Positions 12,030-25,200 of a stretch of DNA of 64,000 nucleotides are shown in pieces. The translations under genes were made by a program, and so were the position numbers. The DNA is from Flaveria trinervia (Eukaryota; Streptophyta; Magnoliopsida; Asterales; Asteraceae), in contig CM046456.1 of NCBI GenBank assembly GCA_025506515.1, positions 14,704,061 to 14,768,060 on the forward strand, in the 5' to 3' direction. The notes below the pieces were generated by a model that saw nothing but the letters and a program-made list of their open reading frames with translations, did not search any database and was not told the DNA's origin. The first letter of the stretch is position 1, and every line of letters begins with the position of its first letter.

Positions 12030-12160
12030 ATTTCCTCCGAAAGCAACTGGCCCTCCATCAATCCTTTCAAAGTTCTAGAGTATTAACCTATTGCCTATCA
12101 TGTGCCTGGAACAACCACTGTCAATGATCCAGACATTTTTGTTTGCCTTGAGCTGTTCCT
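12030..12160 (-). pseudogene. Copia-1 aspartic protease core (remnant)
   Basis: The minus strand translates to VWIIDSGCSRHMIGN, the retrotransposon protease active-site region (D-S-G with a following SRHM typical of SIRE-type elements), then GGPVAFGGNEGGYI. A stop interrupts the frame after about 20 residues. It lies between the gag zinc knuckle and integrase, as expected. Confidence 0.75.
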
Positions 12161-12308
12161 ACACAAAGAAAACGATTAGTTACATTTGGAAACCCAAGCC
12201 TTACTTGTCTTGGGCTTAGTAAACAAAGTAGAAGATAATGCAATAGAATAGATCCTATAGTTGTGCTTTAGGATCTTGAGCTGTTGTTAATGGAGAACTT
12301 TTAGTCAC

Positions 12309-14898
12309 TTAGTCTTTCTTGGACTTACACACCACCTTTGGAAGTTTGGACTTGACCTTCAATACTTCGGAAGCTTTTGAGACTTCGGAAGTTCTGATGA
12401 CTGAACCTTTGGAAAATTCTGCAGACACTACAGCAGACTTCAGTACTTCGAAAGTATTCCTTTCTTTCGAGACCAAATTTTCTTTCAAAGGCAATTTTCC
12501 ACTTGCCTTCTTCTTCATTTTAGAGCTTCCGAAGGAAACAGATTTTCCTTTCGAAGCTGGAATCATTTTGGAACTCTTGGAAGTCCTTTTCTTGGTCATA
12601 TGAAGAGTACCTTTTGTATTGTATGGACAATCCTTAGCAATATGAGAGGTACTTTCACATATGACACATTCCATTTTCTTCTTCCCAAGAGCTTTTTGCT
12701 GAGAGCAAGACTGATTTTGATCACATCCCTTCTCCACCTTCATCTTTGCAGATGTTGAGACAGTCCTTTTGGGGTGTGGACTATTCTTGGAGTTGGATGG
12801 TTCAGGCTGTGTAGCAGTGGTACACAACAGATCAGCCTTCTTCTTGGTGCTGAGATGATTTGAACATGAACCAAAACTCTTAGCAGAAGAGTTTAGGTTG
12901 ATGTCTTCAGTCTTCACCACTTCAAATCCCGCAGATATAAAAACCTGTTTCTGCTTAGAATCAAAAGTGGCCTTGATCTCTTAAGCCTTCCTAGCTTTTC
13001 TTTTGCTCTTTCTGATCAAGTTTTTCCTCATAGACTTGGTCATCATAGTCTTCTTCTCCTCAGAAGGATAGTGACCCTTCTTAGAATCCTCTTCTTCATT
13101 TTTCTCAGTGAGATTCTTCACTATCACTTCTTCATCCTCTTCACTTAAAGGATCTATGAGAGGAAGCTCATCTTCACAAGTTCCACACCTGGGTGATCTT
13201 ACAGACAAGATTGTGTATGGAGGAGCTATCTCATTAGATCCCAGTCGTTGCTTGTTTTGATAACACACCTTGTTATGCAGGGATGAGGATGTCATGTTCT
13301 TGAAGGTCTTTTCTTCAAGAACACACTTTTCTACACTGGCTTTGCTGATCACAAGCTCAGCCTGGCACTTAGTCAGCTTAGTTATGAGATCCTTGATCTG
13401 AGTCCTATAATTTGTATGCTCATATTTTAGAACTGAAATGGTTTTCTCTAAGTCATATATCTTCAATTTATAATCACTTTCACACTTTCTAAAATCAGCT
13501 TTTAAAATGTTTAAGGACTCAAGATCAGATCTCATTTCTAAGTTATAGGACCAGTATCTGTTAACTTTAGCAATGCATTCAGGGGTACAGAGATGTTCCA
13601 TACCTTGGCTTCATCATGATCTGCCATCAGTGCTTGGTTTGGAGAAGCATCTTCCACTTGAAAACTCCAGTCAAAGCCTCCTTCTTCAACAGCAACTGCA
13701 GCTTACTGCTTTGGCTTGTCATTCTAGGTAGCTTTGTCAGTGTAGTTTGGTCTAGACTATGCTTGGCCACCATTTGTTCTTGGTTCCTTACACTCCCTGG
13801 CAAAGTGAACTATCAAGTTATAGTTATAACACTTGACTTTGCTTTTGTCCAGTCCAAACTTTCCATTGGCTGCACTGCTGTGAAACTTTCTTCCTGTCCG
13901 CTTGTAGAACTTCTTGGCTCTGTGAGTAAGAAGAGCCATCTGTTGGACTATCTCCATGTACTCCAGATCATCTATATGGATATAGTCCAGGTCTTCAAAG
14001 GTGAAAAGAAAGCTTCCACAACTTTCATCAGAGGACACAAAGGCTTGAGAAGAACTTGTCTCTTGGAATGGGCTTTCTTGAGTGTAGTTCTCCCTTGGTG
14101 TTTCAGGTAAGGTGATGAAAGGACCCTTTGGTGAGTTGTCAGGGTAGCATATGAGATGATGTTGGGGTTCTATGCTATCCTTTTCAACCACATGAAGGGT
14201 TGAACCCATTTGATTATTGGAGTTGCCAGATGAACCTTGCATGTTCATCTCTATCTGGTAGCCACTGAGAATCCCATACAACTCTGTTAGAGTGAGAGTT
14301 TTTAGATTCTTAGTTCTCTTGATAACCACACAGTAGTGTATCCATTGCCTAGGAAGTGAATACATGAACTTCCTTACAATGTCTCTGTTTTTAAGAGCAA
14401 TTCCTCCATCCACTAGGGTATCCACAATCTCAACATACCTAAAGTATTGTTGAGTCATGATTTCACCAGCTTTGAAGGTGAAATTTTCAAACTGCTACTT
14501 CAGGAGATCCTTCTTGTTCTCTAAGCTTTAGAGGAACCCTCATACATCAGTTTCAATGCATCCCACAGCTACTTAACTGTTTTGCATTTCTTGAAACCTC
14601 TATACACAGAGTTTGAAAGAGCAGTCTGAAGGGCTATCATGGCCTTCTGGTTAATCTCTACTCTCTTTCTATCTTCATCTGAGTAGTCAGCCACGACTCT
14701 GGGGATCATACTACCACTAGTAGCAGAAGATGTGCTTGGTATGTAAGGTCCATTTTCAACAGACTCCTACATTCATGAGTCTAGAGACCTGATGACACCT
14801 TCCCTTCTTTAGCACCAGGTGTCAAAGTCATCAAGAGTGATCAGTGGGGACTTTGTCATGGTTCCAGTTTCCATATCAGATTTGGAAATGGCCGCCAT
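12309..14898 (-). pseudogene. Copia-1 gag (broken, extended)
   Basis: The likely start is the minus-strand ATG at 14898 (MAAISKSDMETG), 70 bp inside the primer-binding site. Stop codons interrupt the N-terminal third. The 233-codon frame 13757-14458 holds the gag core (YFRYVEIVDTLVDGG, then FMYSLPRQWIHY) and a degraded zinc knuckle, CYNYNLIVHFAREC, in which the second Cys is Tyr. A Lys/Glu-rich coiled region follows at 12981-13601. A second, intact CCHC knuckle, CVICESTSHIAKDC, lies in 12309-12920. Two knuckle regions and a long charged middle fit SIRE-type gag. Stops separate all parts. Confidence 0.8.
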
Positions 14899-14967
14899 TT
14901 GTAAGTTAAGTATTTGTGTGTGTGAGGGATCTTAAGATGGTGAGATCTTATATCAAGAGCCTGGAAT

Positions 14968-14979
14968 GCTCTGATACCA
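14968..14979 (-). promoter_or_regulatory. Copia-1 primer-binding site
   Basis: The plus strand reads GCTCTGATACCA, so the minus strand carries TGGTATCAGAGC, the tRNA-Met-complementary site. It lies 2 bp inside the right LTR boundary (14982). Confidence 0.9.
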
Positions 14980-14981
14980 AA

Positions 14982-15794
14982 TGCAGGACCGTTGAAGGGT
15001 ATACAAATACAATACAACAACACAAAGAGAAGAGTTGGTTAAGAACACTCAACTAATCAAACAGTGAATCTGGTTAACCTCAAGTAATGACACTAAGAAC
15101 ACAAGTAAATATGAGACAGAACAAGATAACAAGATACACAAAGAGATGAATATCAAGATTGCAGTATATTACCTTCTCAAGTTCTATTACAAGTGTTACA
15201 AAGCATAAAAGAAAGTTACAAGTACTTGGGATACATATACTACATCCTACAGCCGGTCATACTTTGAAGGCCAGCTGGATATAATTGACTAGACACAAAA
15301 CAAAATCAATTGTAGAGTCAAAAGACAGATTCCCTTTTGACTAGTGACTATGACATGCATAGCTCATATCCTAATCTACTACAAAAAGGATAAAGTACAT
15401 GAAGTAAAAAGTTACAGGCTCAAGACCTCAATTTACAATTACTAAAAGTATGAACCTTTTCACCAACTTGTGAAAGTTGGTGACTTTACAGAGTTGCAAC
15501 GGAAAGGTAGCCAACTTTATGTAAAGTACATCAGATAAAGCATGTATACTAAAATTCTTTGGAAGAAATCTGTCTTCAAGTGTTGGCTTCGGAAAACTTT
15601 GTCTCTGAAGCTTCGGAAGACTTAATCTTTGGCTTCAGAAGATATTGGTCTTGGCTTTGGAAAATTTCACACTTAGAATATTTCTGTTGCTTGTGTGAAA
15701 CTTCCGAAGCATTCTTCTTCAGTACCCATGTGCATGCATGCAGGAGAGACTTTGGGTGTTTGGGTTACATCAGCCTCTTCATGTAATCTCTACA
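14982..15794 (-). repeat. Copia-1 5' LTR, 813 bp
   Basis: On the minus strand it runs from TGTAGAGATTAC (15794) to AACGGTCCTGCA (14982), giving canonical TG...CA ends. It is followed by the primer-binding site. It contains CTTCGGAAG-type palindromes at 15611-15619 and 15701-15709 plus mutated copies. The outer flank is GTATT; the matching duplication cannot be checked because the other LTR is truncated. Confidence 0.85.
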
Positions 15795-16129
15795 GTATTG
15801 CTAGATTTACACATATGTAAATCCGGTATTACACATGTGTAAAACGAATATCGTAAAAAACAAGATTTTTTTTATTTTTATAAAAAATTATTTTTTTTCT
15901 GAAAGAGGAAAACTAGGGGAACATTTTTATGTTTTTTATGTTATTTTTCGATTTATAAATTTTTTAAATATGAATTTTTTAATTAAAATTTTGTTATTGA
16001 AAACTAGTGGTTGAGATTAGTTTCTAGAGTTATCACAAAAAAAGTTAATTCTCATTTGATCCCTCATATATATATATTATATGACTTATCAAGAATTTTA
16101 TTTGGGAGGTAAATTTCCCGGTGGATGGG
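15795..16129. other. AT-rich flank between Copia-1 and Copia-2
   Basis: This is AT-rich sequence with T- and A-runs and a short TATATATAT tract. No gene or repeat end is seen apart from the two element borders. Confidence 0.5.
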
Positions 16130-16309
16130 TATAGGAATGTTTTATTTTGGGTTAATATCTTATATTATTTTGGGTTAATATCTTTATATCTTCTATTCAA
16201 ATGATGATTTATTTTCTTCTCCTCATTATAGCTTGTGTATTTATATTCCTTGTATTCCTTGATTTTGAATCAATCTATTATAACGAAATTCCTCTAATTA
16301 CCTTTCATA
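16130..16309 (+). repeat. Copia-2 5' LTR
   Basis: This matches 20897-21072 closely from TATAGGAATGTTTTATTTTG through CCTTTCATA. A run of ATTCCTTGTATTCCTTG lies in its 3' half. Confidence 0.85.
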
Positions 16310-16312
16310 AGA

Positions 16313-16324
16313 TGGAATCAGAGC
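16313..16324 (+). promoter_or_regulatory. Copia-2 primer-binding site (one mismatch)
   Basis: TGGAATCAGAGC lies 3 bp after the LTR. It differs by one base (A for T) from the standard TGGTATCAGAGC. Confidence 0.8.
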
Positions 16325-16344
16325 AGGAAGCTCTACAGCACTAG

Positions 16345-16495
<151 letters not shown>

Positions 16496-16530
16496 AAGAG
16501 GAATAGGCTTTGTTGTCTCCATCATCATTG

Positions 16531-17690
16531 ATGGCTAAAGAAGGTACCACCAAATCCGAAGGTGAGAAGACTGAAGGGGGTTCTGTTGATCATAACTCCC
16601 CTTATTATCTCCATCCTTCGGATTATCCTAGGCAAATGCAGGGCAATGAGTCACTGACCGACAACAACTATATGGATTGGTCGCAGGAGATGACCAATTT
16701 CCTTTTTGCCAAGAATAAAATCGGGTTCATTGATGGAACGATCAAGAAACCGAACATAAAATCGGCGGACTACATGGCGTGGATGAGATGCGACACCATG
16801 ATTAAAATCGGAGAAGGAAATTCGTAATAGTGTAAAATACGCTACGACGTTGCTAGAGATGTTGTCTGATCTGAAAGAACGATTCTCAAAAGAAAGTGCT
16901 CCAAGAGAATATGAGTTGAAACAAGCTCTTGTAGCCATGCGACAAGAAGGCGTTTATGTTTCTTCTTAGTACACGAAACTTAGGGTTTTATGGGATGAAC
17001 TGCAATATGTTCTTCCTACCCCTAAGTGCACCTGTGATGGTTGCTCTTGTAACATAGGGAAGAAATTGATTGAGTTGAAGGAGAAAGAAAGACTCTATGA
17101 GTTTTTGTTGGGGTTAGATGTGATTTTGGTATAATAAGTACTTAGATTCTAGCGATGAGACCCACACCAACCCTCGGGACTTCATATCATCTCGTCTTAG
17201 AAGATGAACAACAACGATCCATAACTACTAGCAAGAAGACAACCCTCGATGCAACCGTTTTTCACGTCTTCGCTGCCCAGAGGAAGGAAAGCAACCAACG
17301 CACAGGAAAGGTTGTGCAAAGAGAAGGAAAAAGGAATAACACTAATATAGTCGAGCATTGCACTTTCTACGGGAAAGATGGCCACAATCAAGACGATTGC
17401 TTTAAACGCATAGGCTATCCTGATTGGTGGCCTGGGAAGAAGACTGAGAAAGGAAAACCAAGAATGGCTGCTTGTGTAGAAAATGAAAACAGTCCATTAC
17501 CGGGCTTGACGGGTGAAGAATATGATCAATTCATAAAATTGTTTTTTGGTGGATCGCAGAATAACACCAAACCCGTTGCAAATATGGCTCAAGCGTCCTC
17601 CACCGCTAACACTTCAGGTAACATAAATATTGAAAATTGTTGGATTTTTTATTCAGGAGCCATAGATCACATCACCAATGATGCATGAAT
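16531..17690 (+). pseudogene. Copia-2 gag (broken)
   Basis: The start is ATG in GATGGCTAAAGAAGG. The N-terminal part has the Copia gag block LTDNNYMDWSQEMTNFLF, then KNKIGFIDGTIKKP and MAWMRCDTMI. A small deletion and frameshift near 16805 ends the frame. A TAG interrupts the middle near 16967. Later parts are the Cys-rich CTCDGCSCNIGKK block, RPTPTLGTSYHLVLEDEQQR and a knuckle, CTFYGKDGHNQDDC, whose second Cys is Tyr. Homologous gag sequence occurs at 40190-40860. Confidence 0.82.
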
Positions 17691-20600
17691 TCTAGAGAAT
17701 GTAATCAAAACAACTCATGAACTACCGGTGACCATTCTAAATGGAGATAGAGTGGTAGTTGAAGGGAAGGGAGATCATATCCTTCAAAATGGAACGAAAA
17801 TTGAGAAGTTTTGCACGTTCCAAACTTTAATTGCAATTTGCTATCAGTGAATAAATTATGTAGAAACCTTCAATGTGCAATAACATTCTTCCTTGATTTC
17901 TTTGTTATGCAGGGCTTGAATTCGAGGACATTGATTGTATCGGGTGAGTGCGAAAATGGTCTTTATCAAATGGAGTTGACAGGAAGAAAGAGATGGGCAT
18001 TGGTGGCAACCATGGATATTTGGCATAAACGTTTAGGTCATGCTTCAGATTCTAAACTTAGTCATGTTGATTTTTTGAAGAACTTCTTGAAAACAAAACT
18101 ATTTTTTGTGATTCTTGCATTAAGGCCAAATTTACAAGGCTGCCTTTTCCTTCTAGTTCAATAAAGACACATGGTTGTTTTGATTTAGTTCATTATGATA
18201 TTTGGGGTCCATATCGCACCTTATCCTACTCACGTGCTAGCTACTTTCGAACTATTGTGGATGATTATAGTAGGGCGGTTTGGACATGTTTACTAAAACA
18301 TAAAAGTGAGGCAAGCGATTGTTTGGTGGGTTTTCAAAGGTTAATTGGAACACAATTTAAAAAGGTCATTAAAGAGTTCGATGTGATAATGGTGGTGAAT
18401 TTACTTCAAATAAAATGCTTGATTTCTACACAAGTGAGGGAATCATCCTTGAAACGACTTGCCCACATAACCTGCAACAAAATGGGGTAGTGGAACGTAA
18501 GCATAGGCATATTCTTGAAGTAGCACAAGCCTTGAGATTTGAAGCGAACCTATCTACTATGTTTTGGGGAGAATTTGTTTTAATGGCCACATACATAATA
18601 AATCGTTTACCCTCAGAAGTTATTGGCAACAAAACCTTTTTGAAGTATTATACAATCAAATACATGATTATGAACACATGAAGGTGTTTGGTTGTTTGAC
18701 TTACTATAGAAGTACAGAGACAAGAGGTGATAAGTTTGCAATAAGGGGGAGGCCTGGTGTGTTTTTAGGTTATCCAAGAGGGACAAAAGGATACAAATAT
18801 ATGACTTGAAGAGTAAAAGAATAATTGTCTCAAGGGATGTAAAATTTCTTGAGAACATTTTCCCATATATCAAAGGCACAAATCAAGATGAAGAAGGATA
18901 GTTTTTTAACCCTCCTGAAATTTTAGATGCCATCCATGAGAATATTGTTTTGGGTCGCAGCCCAAACCAATCTCAATAAAACCCACTTCAACCCAAGAAA
19001 AGACCCATACTAATGAATCATGCACCCAACAGACCGAGCCCATCCTTTTAGATGAAGAAATAATCATGTGGCCCAAGAAAACATTGAAGCACCGGTGGTC
19101 TTGAGAAAAATGAAACCTTTAATGGTCATGAACATATAGAAACAGAAGAAACAATGGAGCAGGTCAAGGAGAAGAGAAATAGAAGTCAACCAAAATATTA
19201 TGCAGACTACAAAGTGAATCTTCCTCCATCTCTAGACCATGCACAACCCGACAACAATCAGTCATCCTCAACGGTACACCCTCTAACTAATTATGTTACT
19301 TATGAAAATTTTACTAATGAGCACAAAGCATTCTTATCGGCCATTGGCTCAACCAATGAACCAAAACATTTTGGCCAAGCCGTTAAAGATGATAGGTGGG
19401 TGGACGCTTTGAATAGGGAAATCATGGCTCTTGAAGAGAATGAAACATGGACCTTGGAAGAATTGCCAAAAGGGAAGCATGCCATAGATTCAAAATGGGT
19501 CTATAAGGTCAAGTATAAACCTAATGGCGAAGTTGAAAGATTCAAGGCAAATTAGTGGCGAGAGGTTTGACGCAAATGGAAGGAGTCGATTATCATAAAA
19601 CTTTTGCACCGGTTGCGAAATTAGTAACCATTTGGACTCTCTTAGCTGTCGCGATCAAAAGAGATTGGATCATTCATCAATTAGATGTGAACAACGCATT
19701 TTTGCATGGAGATCTTGATGAAGATGTTTACATGAAAGTTCCCCAAGGTTTTAAGAAAAATGAAGATACGCGAGTTTGCAAACTAAAAAAATCCTTATAT
19801 GGTTTAAAGCAAGCGTCGTGAAATTGGTATCACAAGTTCACTATAGCCTTAGTTGAGATTGATTTTAAACAAATGGCTGATCACTCATTGTTTATCTTCA
19901 AGGAAGGTGATTCGTATGTTACAGCTCTTATTTATGTGGATGATGTAATTTTGGCAGGGAACAACATCAACAAGTTTCAACAAACCAAGGATCATCTTAG
20001 TAAAAAATTCAGTATTAAGGACCTTGGTGTTTTGAAATACTTCTTGGGAATTGAAGTGGCTCGAACCAAAGATGGTCTAGTGTTAAGCCAAAGAAAGTAC
20101 AGTTTAGATATTCTTGATGATTGTGGCATGCAAGGTTGTCGTCCAAGCAATTTTCCCATGGAACAACATTTGAAACTTTATAAAAATGATTAAGGACCTC
20201 ATATTGATGTTGGCCAGTACTGAAGACTTGTAGGAAGATTGTTATATCCTCAAGCCACACGACCAGACATTGCCTTTTCAGTGAACATCCTCAGCCCGTT
20301 TGTAGCTGACCCTCGACAAGTTCACTTGGACGCGGCTTATCGGGTTCTCCGATATCTTAAAAGTACACCAGGACAAGGTATTTTGCTTCCAAAAGAAGGA
20401 GGAACTGGTTTTGTTACTTATTTTGATTCAGACCGGTTAGGGTGTCCTTTCCTAAGAAGATCTCGAACAGGTTATTTGTTACTTTTTGGAGGAGCACCGG
20501 TTTCTTGGAAGTCAAAGAAATAGTCTGTCGTGTCTCGTTCTTCAGCTGAGGCGGAATATCGATCTATGGCATCCACGGTTAGTGAATATTTATGGATGCG

Positions 20601-20880
20601 TTGGTTGTTATAGGAACTTGGTCTTAGTCAAAATGGTCCTACACCCCTATTTTGTGACAATCATGCTGCCCGACATATTGCCAACAACCTAGTCTTTCAT
20701 GAACGCACTAAACATGTCAAAATGGATTGCTATTTTGTTCGTGAACGTGTGGAATCACGAGAAATACAACCTTTGACTATTGATTCGAAGTCTCAAATTG
20801 TCGATCTATTCACGAAAGCTTTAAATGGTCAACAGCTATGCACACTACTTGACAAGTTGGGCATTCAAAATCTTCACGCT
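17636..20880 (+). pseudogene. Copia-2 pol: protease, integrase, RT, RNase H (broken)
   Basis: Protease: FYSGAIDHIT at about 17645, where the catalytic Asp of the usual D-S-G-A is Tyr. Integrase: WHKRLGH (about 18020), DLVHYDIWGPY (about 18185), a DNGGEF-type block split by a frameshift (about 18390) and NGVVERKHRHI (about 18480). RT: EETWTLEELP-like start (about 19440), QLDVNNAFLHGDLDEDVYMKV (about 19680) and an intact IYVDDVILAG (about 19930). RNase H: ATRPDIAFSVNILS (about 20255), FVTYFDSDRLGCP with a changed acidic pattern, and AEAEYRSMAST-like with KMDCYFVRERVESREIQP to the end. At least six frame breaks are present. Confidence 0.85.
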
Positions 20881-20887
20881 CCAACTT

Positions 20888-21072
20888 GCGGGGGAGTATA
20901 GGAATGTTTTATTTTGGGTTAATATCTTATATTATTTTGAGTTAATATCTTTATATGGTCTATTCAAAGAATGATTTATTTCCTTCTCCTCATTATAGCT
21001 TGTGTATTTATATTCCTTGTATTCCTTGGATTTGGATCAATCAATTATAATGAAATTCCTCTACCTTTCATA
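20888..21072 (+). repeat. Copia-2 polypurine tract and 3' LTR
   Basis: GCGGGGGAG at 20888-20896 is the polypurine tract. It immediately precedes the 3' LTR (20897-21072), which repeats 16130-16309 with a handful of differences. Confidence 0.85.
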
Positions 21073-22288
21073 TGAGAGATTTAAACAAGCCATAGTTGGG
21101 TGACAAACAATTAACGTGGGCTTTTGTTTAAGTCCAAATAAAGGATTAGAAACTAAAACAGAACCCAATATTTAAAATAAATTAACCATTTAAAATTAAC
21201 TTGTTCGAACGAACTAATCTGCGAGCAGCGAGCTCACACCGCTCAGACTCAAACCAATAATAAATCAAATTGAACATTTATATGGCTATACCAATATATG
21301 AGAAACCACCCGTGTTTTTTGGGCTCAAATCGGACCAATATGTCCAACCGGTCGGATCAAGATTCTGAGGGGCCACCGATCCTATCTGCCCTAATTTTTA
21401 AAAAAAATGCCGGTTTGGTTGTCAGATCTGACTTGTTATACTTTTTATTTTTTATCTTCATTAATTGAATTTAATGGGTTTAACGTGTGAGTCGCTCGAT
21501 AAATTGGAGGATTGGCTTCTTGGATGTAAGGACTTTTTTGAGTTTTATATAAATTATAAACTAAAATACACGTATAAAATACTTATATTTAATTATACAT
21601 GTAACTATATATATAATATATACATACTTATATACACACACACTTAAAACGTTATCCGATTTTTAAATCGGGCCCTACTACTCAACAGTAAGGTTACCGG
21701 TTGCATGGTCGTCCGATCCGTTTTATAGGTTTAATCGGATAATCAAACCAAATAAATAAGTTTAATTGGTTAAATTTGGTTCGTTTAGGTCTATTTTCGA
21801 TTCTAAAATATATTTAAAAAATTTCGCTAAAAGTTTTTTTTCTAACTTTGGAAACGTTTATGTTAAAATTTTTACTTTTTATTACCTTTAAATATGTATT
21901 TATATTGTTATATAATAATTGTTTTCTAAACTTTTTGTGCAAAAAAGAAAATATACATATTTTTTTCTAAAACTACGGATTTTTTCAGGGTAAAAATGTC
22001 AAGTTTTGAAACTGTTTTCAAGGGAGGATGCATGTCAATTAATAAAAGGTGTGTAGAGACTAAACCCATACCATCTGATTATACCGTTAGGACCTCTACA
22101 TGCTAATATCTATTTTTGTAACAAAGAAAAAAAAACATTAATTGGCTTCTTTTTCTCTCGATGAAATCTATGACAACCTCAACGACCTCAAGATTCTGGA
22201 CGTCATTTCAATGGTTGTTCGTTGTTTGTTTTTGATCATCGTCAAACAATTTCTATTGCATCTTTGTGATCTCCCATGATCTCTGCAA
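21073..22288. other. Upstream region of the YSL gene
   Basis: This is AT-rich non-coding DNA. It contains ATCCGATTTTTAAATCGGG-like and CGGTCGGATC-like short inverted segments at about 21330-21750. The last ~190 bp before the start codon are pyrimidine-rich (CTTCTTTTTCTCTCGATG) and probably include the 5' UTR. I cannot point to a TATA box with confidence. Confidence 0.4.
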
Positions 22289-25200
22289 ATGGCCACAGAA
22301 ACCCAACAACCATCGGTTGAATTCTCGCAAACATTGCTTGACGAATCGTCCAAGAAGAAGATCATCGTCGATTCCACTCCAGAAATAATACCCAAATGGA
22401 AAGATCAAATCACGTTGAGGGGGATAATCGTGAGTGCATTTTTGGGGACACTTTTTTGTATCATATCGCACAAGCTCAATCTCACCGTTGGGATCATACC
22501 CTCGTTGAACGTTGCAGCCGGTTTGCTTGGATTTTTCTTTGTCAGATCATGGACCGCGTTCATTGAGAGGTTTGGTGTTTCTTCCTGCCCGTTCACTAGG
22601 CAAGAGAACACTGTTATTCAGACATGCATTGTCGCTTGTTATGGGCTGGCTTTTAGCGGTAACTTCTCGTGATGACTAAAATCAATCTCAGTTAGTTAGT
22701 TTGTATCATTGGTATCAGGATAGTATCATTGTTAGCGATATATATATCAGATAGAATATATTAGTTATGACTAGATAAAATATTTTAGCTATGTAATTAT
22801 CTTTATGAGAACTAATATATTCGGTTTGAAATGTATAGCTAACAAGGCTAGTTTGTCCCGCACCATTCTTTGTATAAATGTCAATGGCCCATACCCGCCC
22901 CTAGTAAGATAGCCGCAACTATCAAAGCTAGCAGTGTAGCACACCTAGTTTTATCACCGTAATAACTTCTTTAGAATCATCGGTATGGCGTGACAAGAAT
23001 GATATGTTATTCAATCCATGTTATCATTTTCTAATGTATTCTCCTCAGTAAGCTAAATATCAGTGCGTAAAAATGCATATATATTTTCAATTGTATGATT
23101 GTTTTGGTTTTGTTTTCTACGTTGTGATGGTCATTAGGTGGATTCGGGTCATATCTGCTGTCAATGGATGAGAGAACGTACAACCTAATAGGCACAGATT
23201 ACCCTGGTAATCGCGCTGAAGATGTTAAGAATCCAGGAATATTATGGATGACAGGGTTTATCTTTGTTGTCAGTTTTGTTGGGCTTTTTAGCCTTCTTCC
23301 GCTTCGTAAGGTAATAACCATGTATAATACTGATATACTGTTTTTGCCCAAATGTGACATTGTGTGTGATTTTAGGTTATGTTGATGGATTATAAGCTTA
23401 CATACCCTAGTGGAACTGCTACCGCGATGTTAATCAATAGTTTCCACACTACTACGGGTGCTGAGCTTGCAAGGTATAAGACTATAAGCATAATAACTTA
23501 TTAATCAACTGTTTCTTGAGGTGTTTTATAAATGTTATCACATATTCTTCTGCAGTAAACAGGTGAGATATCTTGGGAAGTATCTAAGCTTAAGCTTTGT
23601 ATGGAGTTGCTTTAAATGGTTCTTTAGCGGTATTGGGAACTCATGTGGATTTGATCATTTTCCGAGTCTTGGATTGACCCTCTTTGAAAATACGTATGTT
23701 CGTTAGTTAGATTTTTGTCTAGTCTAACAGTCTTACCTAAAACTGCACATGAGGCACATTTTATTCTCTTCTGCAGGTTTTACTTTGACTTCAGTCCTAC
23801 TTACATCGGATGTGGCCTTATTTGCCCCCACATAGTCAACTGCTCGCTCCTTTTCGGAGCTATTGTATCATGGGGCTTGCTTTGGCCCTTCATTAAGACA
23901 CACGCAGGCGATTGGTATCCATCTGATTTGGAAAAAGATGACTTCAAAGGTCTGTATGGATACAAGGTAAGCATATCCTGTTATTGCATTGCGTTCATTG
24001 AACTAATATTATGTTGAGAACCATGAGTACCGCATAAAAACATGTACATAGTGATTCACTGAAGAGCATAAAATTGAATAATAATGCTTCTCTCTCTTAT
24101 CTTTGTTCTTACTTTGATTTTATCTCTGATTGACTTTTTCATTTTAAGAATCAAACAGTGTGCACACACTAATATGCACTTGTGCATGTAGAAAAATGCT
24201 ATTAATACCTTTTTTTAAATAAATATCGAACATACTAAAATCCACATGTATTCTGGTTGATTTATATAATAAATAATACAATGGTTAAAGCGGTTCTCAC
24301 ATTCTAAACACATGACATTGAACTAGCGATTATTTATTTTTTCTCGTAACGATGTTATCGTGTATAAAGGTCTTCATAGCTATTTCCCTTATTCTTGGAG
24401 ATGGATTTTATAACTTGGTGAAGATAATAGTGATCACCATCAAGTCTTTATGGACCACCGCAAAACAACAAGATCTCCCTGTAATAAAGGACTCACCAGG
24501 TGAGACACACCTTATATTCACATGTTATTCACAATATATGTTGTTTGACTCCAAACCATGCAGACGCTGAGGTATCGAAATCCCAATTGGAGAAACAGAA
24601 AAGAGATGAAGTTTTTCTAAAAGACATGATACCAACTTGGTTTGCAGCCTCAGGGTATGTGGGTTTAGCTGCAGTATCAACATCAACAATACCACTTATC
24701 TTTCCACCCTTAAAGTGGTACCTTGTTCTATGCTCTTACATAATTGCACCCGCCTTCGCGTTCTGCAACTCTTATGGTTGCGGTCTCACAGACTGGAGTT
24801 TAGCGTCAACATATGGCAAGATTGGTCTTTTCATCATCTCGTCACTAGTTGGAACTAACGGAGGTGTAATAGCTGGTTTAGCAGGATGTGGCGTGATGAT
24901 GTCAATCGTCTCCACTGCAGCCGATCTAATGCAAGATTTCAAAACCGGATACCTGACTTTATCATCAGCAAAGTCAATGTTTGTGAGCCAACTGATGGGA
25001 ACCACCATGGGCTGCATCATTGCACCCCTCACCTTTTGGATGTATTGGACCGCGTTTGAAATAGGGGCACCAGACAGTCCTTATAAGGCACCATACGCTG
25101 TCATATTCCGAGAAATGGCAATTCTTGCAGTTGAGGGGTTTTCTGAGCTTCCAAAGCATTGTTTAGCCTTATGTTGTGGGTTCTTCATGGCAGCCTTGGT

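Larger units (their letters stand above)
319..15794 (-). mobile_element. Copia-1: large SIRE-like Ty1/Copia retrotransposon (minus strand, decayed)
   Basis: The element reads right to left: 5' LTR (14982-15794), primer-binding site, gag, protease, integrase, RT-RNase H, long spacer, env-like region, then a truncated 3' LTR (319-613). The order PR-IN-RT-RH is that of Ty1/Copia. A long extra coding region after pol is known from SIRE-type (Maximus) elements. The span is about 15.5 kb, including a nested 2.5-kb Gypsy solo LTR. All coding parts carry stops or frameshifts. The two LTRs align over about 310 bp with many substitutions and a 21-bp indel, so this is an old insertion. Confidence 0.85.

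Noticed and set aside
13616..14110. Plus-strand 164-codon ORF
   Set aside because: It is antisense to Copia-1 gag, which carries recognisable gag blocks.
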